From contig JABFWL010000198.1 of NCBI GenBank assembly GCA_013362315.1, forward strand, positions 1 to 48,794: a DNA stretch of 48,794 nt, written 5' to 3'. Position numbers and translations under genes: made by a program. The notes under the pieces are model-generated. The model saw only the letters and a list, made by a program, of their open reading frames with translations, had not been told where the DNA came from and did not search any database. Shown piece by piece: positions 42,785 through 48,794 of this stretch. The stretch is from Catenulispora sp. (GTDB lineage Bacteria > Actinomycetota > Actinomycetes > Streptomycetales > Catenulisporaceae). Positions within the stretch are counted from its first letter, which is position 1. Every line of letters starts with the position of its first letter.

Positions 42785-43909
42785 CTACCCGATCCTGGCC
42801 TCGGCGGCGAGCATCGCCGTCAGCGCCTCCGGATCGGCGACGTGCTCCGGCAGCCCGCGCGCGCGGAACCACTGCGCGACGTTGCGGATGTCGCGGGCCA
42901 GGAAGTCCCGGCCGTTGGGGTTGATCACCACGTCCACCACCTGCGGCAGGTCGATGAGGACCAGCCGGCCGTGGTGCACCAGGATGTTGTACGGGGACAG
43001 GTCGCCGTGGGTCTGGCCGCGCTCGGCCAGCGCCAGCAGCGCCGCCACCAGCTGCTCCCACAGGTCTTCCAGCTCCTCGGCTTCCGGCCTCAGCTGGGCC
43101 AGCCGGGGTGCGGCGGTGCCGTCCGGGTCGCCGATGAACTCCATCAGCAGCTCGGTGCCGTACAGCTGCACCGGGTACGGCACCGGCACGCCGGAGTGCC
43201 ACAGGTCGGACAGCGCCGCGAACTCGGCGATGGCCCACTGCTGCGCGATCAGGTTCATGCCGAAGGAGGTCCGGCCCTCGATCGCTCGCATGTCGCGGGT
43301 GCGGCGCAGGCGGCGGCCTTCGAGGTAGCCGGCGTCGCGGTGGAAGGTGCGGTGCTCGTTGGAGCGGTAGCGCTTGGCGGCCATGGTGACCTCGGCGCCG
43401 GTCTCCGGCGAGACCCGGCGGAGCAGGAAGACGTCGGCCTCCTTGCCGGTCTTCAGTACACCGAGCTCGTAGTCGCAGGCGCTCTGCTCGGTGATGACCC
43501 ACTCCGGTCGCGGGTCGGGTCCGTGGCTGGAGTCGGCCCAGTTCGACCAGCGGTCGCCCTCCGGCGGTGCCAGCTCCTGGTTCTCGCGCTCGATGGCGAG
43601 GCGGGCTTTTTCTTCGAGGGTGAGGCGGCCCTTGCGATCCGGGTTCGCCAGGCGGGTGTCCTGGCGGCGGCGCATGCGCTGCGGGCGTGCGGAGAGGTCT
43701 TCGTCGTACGCGTCGTAGGTGTCAGACTCTTCGAAGTCTTCGAGAGCGAAGTCTTTGAGATCGGAGTCTTTGAGATCGGAGTCTTCGAGGCCAGAGCCTT
43801 CGAGGCCAGAGCCTTCGAGGCCAGAGTCTTCGAGATCGGCGGACGCGTCGATGCCGTCGAAGTCGTCGTTCAGGTACTGCGAGTGCTTGGGCACTGTGGT
43901 GTTCTCCAT
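42785..43909 (-). CDS. RIO-type serine/threonine kinase
   Basis: A 374-residue RIO1-like kinase. The ATP-binding motif is KTGKEADVFLLRR, the catalytic loop HGDLSPYNILV and the metal-binding segment LIDLPQVVDV, all characteristic of RIO kinases. Residues 1-140 are an acidic extension with a 15-bp repeat array (about 25-59), then a basic stretch (RPQRMRRRQDTRLANPDRKGR). ATG 43909 is preceded by pyrimidines and no Shine-Dalgarno. The bacterial role of RIO kinases is unknown; in archaea and eukaryotes they serve ribosome maturation. Confidence 0.88.
   Translation of the reverse strand: MENTTVPKHSQYLNDDFDGIDASADLEDSGLEGSGLEGSGLEDSDLKDSDLKDFALEDFEESDTYDAYDEDLSARPQRMRRRQDTRLANPDRKGRLTLEEKARLAIERENQELAPPEGDRWSNWADSSHGPDPRPEWVITEQSACDYELGVLKTGKEADVFLLRRVSPETGAEVTMAAKRYRSNEHRTFHRDAGYLEGRRLRRTRDMRAIEGRTSFGMNLIAQQWAIAEFAALSDLWHSGVPVPYPVQLYGTELLMEFIGDPDGTAAPRLAQLRPEAEELEDLWEQLVAALLALAERGQTHGDLSPYNILVHHGRLVLIDLPQVVDVVINPNGRDFLARDIRNVAQWFRARGLPEHVADPEALTAMLAAEARIG
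43731..43835 (-). repeat. 15-bp tandem repeat in the RIO kinase gene, seven units
   Basis: Seven abutting 15-bp units begin at 43731; on the plus strand they read as variants of CCAGAGCCTTCGAGG, with two identical units at 43791 and 43806. On the minus strand they encode pentapeptides of the LEDSG/LEGSG/LKDSD type, giving an acidic, regularly spaced Leu segment. Confidence 0.92.
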
Positions 43910-44091
43910 GTGGAAAGGAGGGAAATGAGACGGAAATCCGCGCGCGCGGCAGTGACGACACTGGCCACTGTCCCCACCTCCTTCCAGGAGAGACACAAAG
44001 CGACGATCTCGTGATCGGCGACGAACAGAAGGCTGCCACGCCGCACCCGCAACGCGCAACCGGTTTTTCTGCCGCTCGCTACGATCAAGGA

Positions 44092-44601
44092 ATGAGCGAG
44101 GAAGCCGAGGCGGGCGCGATCCGGTGGGTCCGGGCCGCTCAACGCGGCGACGCCCTGGCCATGAGCCGGCTGTTGGACGAGCTGACGCCCTACGTCGGCC
44201 GCCTCTGCGCGCCGATCGCGCTCGCGGACGGCGCGGACGCGGCCCAGGAGGCGCTGATCGCGGTGTTCCAGAACCTCGGCAGCCTGCGGGAGCCGGCCGC
44301 GTTGTACGGCTGGGTGCGACGGATCGCGGTTCGGGAAGCGGTGCGGGTCGCCCAGCGCCGAGCGCGCCAGCAGCCGGCGGAGCTGACCGAGCTGCCCGTG
44401 CCGGGGAGTGCGGAGTTGGCGGTGGATGTACAGGATGTCCTGAACAGACTGTCTCCGGAGCATCGGGCCATCCTCATGCTGCGCGAGATAGAGGGACTGG
44501 ACGAGCGCGCCGCGGCGGAAGTGCTGGCGGTGCCGGCGGGCACGGCGAAGTCGCGACTGAGCCGGGCGAAGTCGGCGTTTCGGAAGGCGTGGGAAGCATG
44601 A
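44092..44601 (+). CDS. ECF-type RNA polymerase sigma factor
   Basis: A 169-residue sigma-70-family protein with region 2 (ALAMSRLLDELTPYVGRLC...ADAAQEALIAVFQNLGSL) and region 4 (LNRLSPEHRAILMLREIEGLDERAAAEVLAVPAGTAKSRLSRAK). ATG 44092 has AAGGA directly against it, too close for normal use, and TACGAT at 44080-44085, so a leaderless mRNA is likely. No anti-sigma factor follows; its stop overlaps the SRPBCC-like gene (ATGA). Confidence 0.9.
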   Translation: MSEEAEAGAIRWVRAAQRGDALAMSRLLDELTPYVGRLCAPIALADGADAAQEALIAVFQNLGSLREPAALYGWVRRIAVREAVRVAQRRARQQPAELTELPVPGSAELAVDVQDVLNRLSPEHRAILMLREIEGLDERAAAEVLAVPAGTAKSRLSRAKSAFRKAWEA

Positions 44602-45104
44602 ACGGACACCTTCAAGGGGCTGAGGTGAACGAGTGGCCCGTCGCGGACCTCGACCCGGTCCGCCGCATGCGGGTCCTGGCCTCGGCGCTGCCCGGCGGCG
44701 GGTTCGCGCAGCTCCGGATCGAGGCGCCGGTCGAGCGGGTCTGGAGCTACGTCGCGGACCTGGACCGCAGCATCCCGGACCTGATCGGCTTCCTGCGCCG
44801 TTTCGAGCTCCGGGACGACGGCACCGCGATCGCCACCGGGCTGCTCGGCAACCGCGGCCGCTTCGAGGTCGATCTGCGCGACGGCTGGTGCGTCATGCAG
44901 GACCGGTTCGTCGTCGGCGGATTCGCCGCGGTCGCCAACGAACGAGCCGGAGCAGACCAGGCCACGATCCTCGCCGCCTGCGCAGCGGTGCGCATCGCCG
45001 GCGTGCGGCGGATCGTCCCCCTGGTCTGCTCCGGCTCGTTCGTTGGCGATCGGACCGTCCTCAAGACACTGCGAAAAGTGCAGCGCCGGGTCGAGGCGCC
45101 GTGA
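44598..45104 (+). CDS. SRPBCC-like protein coupled to the sigma factor
   Basis: A 168-residue protein whose segment APVERVWSYVADLDRSIPDLIGFLRRFEL matches the start of the SRPBCC (polyketide cyclase/Bet v1-like) lipid-binding fold. It overlaps the sigma gene by 4 nt, so co-production is expected; a ligand-sensing partner role is my inference. Residues 112-151 are encoded by a perfect 29-bp inverted repeat and its centre, and the sequence there (ANERAGADQ...LVCSGSFVGD) does not look like the usual SRPBCC C-terminus. The gene may have been altered by the palindrome. No signal peptide is seen. Confidence 0.72.
   Translation: MNGHLQGAEVNEWPVADLDPVRRMRVLASALPGGGFAQLRIEAPVERVWSYVADLDRSIPDLIGFLRRFELRDDGTAIATGLLGNRGRFEVDLRDGWCVMQDRFVVGGFAAVANERAGADQATILAACAAVRIAGVRRIVPLVCSGSFVGDRTVLKTLRKVQRRVEAP
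44932..45049. repeat. Perfect 29-bp inverted repeat with a 60-nt centre, inside a gene
   Basis: Bases 44932-44960 and 45021-45049 are exact reverse complements (arms begin TCGCCAACGAACG and end CGTTCGTTGGCGA). Inside, ACGATCC (44964-44970) pairs with GGATCGT (45010-45016), and after a 2-nt bulge GCCGC pairs with GCGGC. The centre is 60 nt, i.e. 20 codons, and has no stop in the native or in the inverted orientation. Confidence 0.95.
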
Positions 45105-45125
45105 GCCGGCAGCGTGCCGTCCGTA

Positions 45126-46019
45126 TCAGACCACGAACTTCAGCACCTCCTCGGCGACCACCTCCGGTCGCTCCTGCGGCAGCAGGTGCCCGGCTCCCGG
45201 CACCACCACGACCCGCAGCTCGTCCGCGTGGCGCTCGCCGCCTTGCAACACCGCCGGCGGGATCACCACATCACGCTCGCCGCCGATGATCAGCGTCGGC
45301 ACGGTCAGCCGCGCCTTGCGATAGCGGCCGCGCGGGTGGGCGAAGATCTCCTGCCACACGTACGCCGCGTTCAGCTGCTCGGCAGCCCGGGCGTGGCCCG
45401 GGTCGCGCAGCAGATCGGTGTAGACGCGGAGGTCTTCGCGGTCCCACAGGCCGGGGTCGCCGGACCAGAGCCGGAGCAGGAAGCCCGCGAAGCCGGTGCG
45501 CCGCAGCACCAGGCGTCCCAGCGGCGGATGCTCGATGAGGGCCGTGTGCCACATCCGCCACAGGTTCGGCAGGACGTGCCGGTGCATCGGCCACATGTGC
45601 GTCATGTTGACCGACACCAGAGCGCTGATTCGCTCCGGATGCCGCAGGGCGGCCGAGAAACCGGCCCAGCCGCCCCAGTCGTGGCCGACGACCGCGGCCC
45701 GGTCGATGCCCAGCGCGTCCAGCAGCGCCACTATGTCGTCGGCCAGGCTGCCGGTGCTATAACCGTGCGCGGCCGGCTCGGTCCAGCCGAAGCCGCGCAG
45801 GTCCACGGCCAGCACCCGGTGCCGTTCGGCGAGCTGCGGGATGACGTGCCGCCAGGCGTACCAGTGCTGCGGGAAGCCGTGGACGAGCATGATCGGCGCG
45901 CCGTCGGCCGGCCCGGACTCGGCGACGTGGAACCGCACACCCCGCGCGGTGACGTAGCGGTGCCGGACATCAGAGTCCTGGGGCAGTTGGGGCAGCTGAG
46001 GCAAGGTGAAGACGGACAA
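45126..46019 (-). CDS. Alpha/beta hydrolase, epoxide hydrolase/dehalogenase type
   Basis: A 297-residue alpha/beta hydrolase. The oxyanion motif is HGFPQHWYAWR, the nucleophile Asp lies in VGHDWGGWAG, and the catalytic His in GAGHLLPQERPEVV. An Asp nucleophile with HGFPxxWxxWR is typical of epoxide hydrolases and fluoroacetate/haloalkane dehalogenases; the substrate is open. A short LPQLPQLPQ stretch at the N-terminus comes from 9-bp repeats. The start is ATG 46019. It is convergent with the SRPBCC-like gene, 21 bp apart. Confidence 0.9.
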   Translation of the reverse strand: MSVFTLPQLPQLPQDSDVRHRYVTARGVRFHVAESGPADGAPIMLVHGFPQHWYAWRHVIPQLAERHRVLAVDLRGFGWTEPAAHGYSTGSLADDIVALLDALGIDRAAVVGHDWGGWAGFSAALRHPERISALVSVNMTHMWPMHRHVLPNLWRMWHTALIEHPPLGRLVLRRTGFAGFLLRLWSGDPGLWDREDLRVYTDLLRDPGHARAAEQLNAAYVWQEIFAHPRGRYRKARLTVPTLIIGGERDVVIPPAVLQGGERHADELRVVVVPGAGHLLPQERPEVVAEEVLKFVV

Positions 46020-46089
46020 GAGTGACCCCTCCAGTTTCGACTGCGGTGGATGCTGTCGATCCGAAGAGGGGCCACCCCGCCTATTCGTT

Positions 46090-46129
46090 CCCTGTACAGG
46101 GCGTGAGCAACTATGTGATGTGTGTCACT
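46090..46129. promoter_or_regulatory. Palindrome and Crp-like site upstream of the hydrolase gene
   Basis: CCCTGTACAGGG (46090-46101) is a perfect 12-bp palindrome. TGTGATGTGTGTCACT (46114-46129) fits TGTGA-N6-TCACA at nine of ten positions, and also the GTG-N6-GNCAC pattern I recall for Streptomyces Crp. They lie 71 and 95 bp upstream of the hydrolase start, in a gap shared only with the 3' end of a chitinase gene. Between 46120 and 46166 several further GTCACT words occur. Confidence 0.55.
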
Positions 46130-46177
46130 TCACGCGTCACTTGCCGCGCCACATCCCGTGTCACTGCGTGCGACGGC

Positions 46178-47497
46178 CTACTGCGCGAGCCCGAAGGCGT
46201 TCACCAGCTGCCCGTCCGCGGTGTCGCCCTCCAGCGACCACGTCATGTCTCCGCGCAGGCCCAGAGCCTTGATGAACAGCACCTTGTCGCGGATGCTCTG
46301 CGGGTCGTCGAAGGTCCAGAACGTCTTGCTCGCCGGGTCGTACTTGTAGGCGGCGCGGGAGAAGGGGTCGTGGTGCACCGTCCCCGGCTGCGCCGCGATC
46401 TGGTTGTAGTTGACGTCCGCCGCCACGCCGGTCGCGCTCTGGAACAGCCCGTCGTTGTGCGGCCCGGGCGCGACGCCGGTCCAGCTGTGCGCGTAGAACG
46501 GGATCGAGATGGCGATCTTGCGCGGGCTGGCGCCGTGCGCCAGGTAGTTCGCGACCACCTCGGCCACGGAGATCTCGCCGTTGTCGGGATAGGGGTTGCC
46601 CGCGGTTGGACGCGGCGCCGGGTCGAACGGCGACGGGAACAGGTTCGACTGCGACTCGGTCGGGCCTGCGGTCTCCCACGGGCCGTGGAAGTCGAAGGTC
46701 ATCACGTTCATCCAGTCCACGATCCGCGAGACCGGGCCGACTTCGATGTGCGAGACCTTCTCCGGGCCGGACGGCGTGTCGGCGGTGAGCAGGTAGTGCT
46801 TGCGGTCAGCGGAACCCTGAGCGTCCAACTGGCTGCGCAGTTCCTGCAGCAGAAGCGTGAAGTTGTGAGTGTCCTGCGGCCCGTGCGGGTTGCCGTTGCC
46901 CACCTCGTCCGGGTACTCCCAGTCGATGGCGATGCCGTCGAAGATCCCGGCCGCGGCGCCCGGTGCCGCGCCCGGCAGGTTCCCCTTGATGTACATGTCG
47001 ATGCAGGACTGCGCGAACTTCGCGCGGGACTCGGCCGTCGCGGCGGCGGCGGAGAAGTTCGTCGACTCCGACCAGCCGCCGATCGACATCACGATCTTCA
47101 GGTTCGGATAGGCCTTCTTCAGCTCCGCCAGCTGGTGGAAGTTGCCGGCGACCGGCTGCGTCCAGGTGTCGGAGCTGCCGTCGACGGAGTTCGCGCCGTC
47201 GATCGGCTTCTGCCAGTCCGCCCAGGCGTCGGCGCTGGCGCAGGTGCCGTCCGGGGCGATATTCGAGAAGGCGTAGTCGATCTCGGTGAGCTTGTTGACG
47301 GCTCCCGATGTGACGAGGTTCTTTGTGTAGAACCCTGAGTAAACCCCCCATTGGGTGAGGTATCCGACGGAGACTCGGCCGTTGTCTCCGCCAGAGTGGG
47401 CTTCGGCGGGGCCGGCGGCAGTGAGCGGCGTTATCGCGAGACTCAGAACGGCGGCCGCCGACAGGGCGGCGCGGCGGCGCGTGAAGGGGCGGCGCAT
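46178..47497 (-). CDS. Secreted GH18 chitinase with an altered DxxDxDxE motif
   Basis: A 439-residue glycoside hydrolase family 18 protein with an N-terminal signal peptide (RRRAALSAAAVLSLAITPLTAAGPAEA). The substrate-binding SIGGWSESTNFS segment and the catalytic strand are present, but the latter reads D187-G-I-A190-I-D192-W-E194: the first Asp of the DxD pair is Ala. The acid Glu194 and Asp192 remain. No chitin-binding domain is visible. ATG 47497 has GAGGAG upstream. It diverges from a second GH18 gene across a region with chitinase-type operators. Confidence 0.92.
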   Translation of the reverse strand: MRRPFTRRRAALSAAAVLSLAITPLTAAGPAEAHSGGDNGRVSVGYLTQWGVYSGFYTKNLVTSGAVNKLTEIDYAFSNIAPDGTCASADAWADWQKPIDGANSVDGSSDTWTQPVAGNFHQLAELKKAYPNLKIVMSIGGWSESTNFSAAAATAESRAKFAQSCIDMYIKGNLPGAAPGAAAGIFDGIAIDWEYPDEVGNGNPHGPQDTHNFTLLLQELRSQLDAQGSADRKHYLLTADTPSGPEKVSHIEVGPVSRIVDWMNVMTFDFHGPWETAGPTESQSNLFPSPFDPAPRPTAGNPYPDNGEISVAEVVANYLAHGASPRKIAISIPFYAHSWTGVAPGPHNDGLFQSATGVAADVNYNQIAAQPGTVHHDPFSRAAYKYDPASKTFWTFDDPQSIRDKVLFIKALGLRGDMTWSLEGDTADGQLVNAFGLAQ

Positions 47498-47805
47498 AGG
47501 GCTCCTCGAGTGAGACGAGAGGGGTCTAGACCAGCCTGGCGTGCGCAATGGTCCTCGCCTTGAACCTCGCGGTCAAGAGCTGGGTGGCAACCTTTGCCAT
47601 CGGCTGACCAGCACCTCAGTGTTCATGGTCTAATCCAGTTGGTTTAGACCTTGGTCTAGACCTCACCCTTGACAGCCTTCGAGGACAGCAGTACTTCTTC
47701 GCTGAGGTATCCGATCCGTTCCTAGCGGCGCCGCTTCCCGGATCAGCTCCATGCGCCATCCCAACACAACCGAATCCCTCCCCCCACACGGAGAGTGCGA
47801 AAGGC
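47498..47805. promoter_or_regulatory. Shared control region of two divergent chitinase genes
   Basis: This 308-bp gap holds several TGGTCTAGACC-like elements. GGGGTCTAGACCAG (47521-47534) lies just upstream of the leftward gene. Towards the rightward gene come TGGTCTAATCCA (47626-47637), TGGTTTAGACCT (47640-47651) and TGGTCTAGACCT (47652-47663); the last two abut. They match the 12-bp direct repeats (TGGTCCAGACCT) known from Streptomyces chitinase promoters and the DasR operator core. TTGACA (47669-47674), a 17-bp spacer and TACTTC (47692-47697) form a plausible promoter right after them. GGTCAA at 47571-47576 could be the leftward -35. Confidence 0.75.
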
Positions 47806-48794
47806 ATGAGAGCTTCACGAAGATCAGCCCTGACCGCGGTGCTGGCGTCCGCGGTCATCGTCGCGGGCGCGACCGCCGCCATCGGCACCGGCTCCGGCCC
47901 GGCCGCCGCCGGCACCAACACCACCGGGGCCGCGGCCACGTCCGGAGGGATCAAGGTCGCCTACTTCGACCAGTGGTCCATCTATCAGAACGCGTACTAC
48001 CTCAAGAACGTCGACACCTCCGGAGCCGCCGACAAGCTGAACTACCTGCTGTACGACTTCGAGAACATCGACCCCGCCAACCTGACCTGCTTCGAGACCA
48101 CCAAGGCCACCGACCCCGACCCCGGCGGGGAGAGCGACCCGAACGCCGGTGACGGCGCGGGCGACTCCTTCGCCGACTACCAGAAGTCCTTCGACGGCTC
48201 GATCAGCGTCGACGGCACCTCCGACGCCTACGGCATGCCGATCGTCGGCAACTTCCACCAGCTGCAGGAGCTGAAGAAGAAGCACCCGAACCTCAAGGTG
48301 CTGCTGTCGCTGGGCGGCTGGACGTACTCCAAGTACTTCTCCGACGTGGCGGCCTCCGACGCCGCCCGCAAGAAGTTCGTCTCCAGCTGCATCGACATGT
48401 TCATCAAGGGCAACATCCCGTCGCAGGGCGGCTACGGCGGCCCGGGAACCGCCAAGGGCATCTTCGACGGGTTCGACATCGACTGGGAGTACCCGGCGTC
48501 GGCCGGCGGCCACACCGGCAACCACTACGCCGCGGCCGACAAGCAGAACTACACCGCTTTGCTGCAGGAGTTCCGGAACGAGCTGAACGCTCAGGGGTCA
48601 GCTGACGGAAAGACCTACGCACTGTCGGCGGCGCTGCCCTCCGGCCAGGACAAGATCTCGGCGGGCATCGAGACGCAGAACGTCGGCAGCATCCTGACGT
48701 TCGGCGACGTGATGACCTACGACATGCACGGCGCGTGGGACGCGACCGGGCCGACGAACCACCAGGCCCCGATCTACAGCGACCCGAACGACCC
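47806..48794 (+). CDS. Secreted GH18 chitinase, cut by the right edge
   Basis: At least 329 residues, open to the window end. A signal peptide (RRSALTAVLASAVIVAGATAAIGTGSGPAAA) and a short Thr/Ala/Gly linker precede a GH18 domain: VAYFDQWSIYQNAYYLKNVD, LLSLGGWTYSKYFS and the intact catalytic strand D221-G-F-D-I-D-W-E228, then YDMHGAW. It is longer in its loops than the divergent partner (insert TDPDPGGESDPNAGDGAGD). ATG 47806 has GGAG 12 nt and AAAGG 1 nt upstream. The two paralogues probably share DasR-type control and respond to chitin breakdown products. Confidence 0.93.
   Translation, partial: MRASRRSALTAVLASAVIVAGATAAIGTGSGPAAAGTNTTGAAATSGGIKVAYFDQWSIYQNAYYLKNVDTSGAADKLNYLLYDFENIDPANLTCFETTKATDPDPGGESDPNAGDGAGDSFADYQKSFDGSISVDGTSDAYGMPIVGNFHQLQELKKKHPNLKVLLSLGGWTYSKYFSDVAASDAARKKFVSSCIDMFIKGNIPSQGGYGGPGTAKGIFDGFDIDWEYPASAGGHTGNHYAAADKQNYTALLQEFRNELNAQGSADGKTYALSAALPSGQDKISAGIETQNVGSILTFGDVMTYDMHGAWDATGPTNHQAPIYSDPND

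Noticed and set aside
42749-44014. A 421-codon plus-strand frame opposite the RIO kinase, including AAAGGAGGG before ATG 43925
   Set aside because: The product is low-complexity and antisense to a clear kinase. The perfect Shine-Dalgarno at 43914-43922 leads only to a 29-codon frame; it is noted but not called a gene.
44932-45049. Insertion sequence or integron-type recombination site
   Set aside because: No transposase or recombinase, no target duplication and a centre of only 60 nt; kept as an inverted repeat of unknown origin.

Overview
The window is very GC-rich. Third codon positions are almost all G or C, GTG starts are common, stop/start overlaps (ATGA, GTGA) are frequent, and Shine-Dalgarno sites are of the AAGGAGG type. 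Together with PaaN/PaaK-type phenylacetate genes, an NnaR-type HemD/OmpR fusion, bkd genes with an Lrp-type regulator, a deazaflavin (F420) oxidoreductase family protein and paired secreted GH18 chitinases, this points to a soil actinomycete. A Catenulispora- or Streptomyces-like organism is my inference, not something the sequence proves. I see no rRNA, tRNA, CRISPR array, transposase or phage gene.

Layout: (1) 0.25-7.9 kb, phenylacetate catabolism: a crotonase and paaN run leftward; paaH, paaJ, paaK and a TetR regulator run rightward from a shared divergent promoter that holds an ACCGNNCGNNCGGT palindrome. (2) 8.0-18.3 kb, an APH-like kinase, then nitrate assimilation: nnaR, a NasA-type nitrate reductase, an FAD oxidoreductase, nirB, nirD and a NarK transporter. 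(3) 18.4-22.8 kb, an Lrp-type regulator divergent from the E1alpha/E1beta/E2 genes of a branched-chain 2-oxo acid dehydrogenase. (4) 22.9-37.5 kb, mixed housekeeping and accessory genes: an MFS pump, a GlxA-like AraC regulator, an unknown protein, a NatAB-like ABC exporter with a secondary nuclease/phosphatase-fold protein, gluconokinase, a DDN-like protein, a broken DUF4291 gene, a DUF1707 protein, an aldo/keto reductase, an AtuA-like protein, citrate synthase and an orphan ABC ATPase. (5) 37.5-42.7 kb, a two-component system next to a ferric-reductase-like membrane flavoprotein, an FMN-binding exported protein and ApbE, which together make an extracytoplasmic flavin electron-transfer module. 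(6) 42.8-46.0 kb, a RIO-like kinase, an ECF-type sigma factor coupled to an SRPBCC-like protein, and an alpha/beta hydrolase. (7) 46.2 kb to the right edge, two divergent GH18 chitinases sharing a promoter region with chitinase-type 12-bp direct repeats.

The most unusual signal cuts across these pathways. Unrelated proteins carry short in-frame tandem repeats built on 12-, 15-, 18- or 30-bp periods. Three of them (nitrate reductase, its FAD partner, and the E2 acyltransferase) share nearly the same DNA word, GGAGCTNNAAACGG, written with codons that are atypical here. The E2 gene also carries an inverted copy of that word. This looks like a coding minisatellite family that spreads or is re-generated in protein linkers. 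A second striking structure is a perfect 29-bp inverted repeat with a 60-nt (20-codon) centre inside the SRPBCC-like gene, which stays open in both orientations of the centre.
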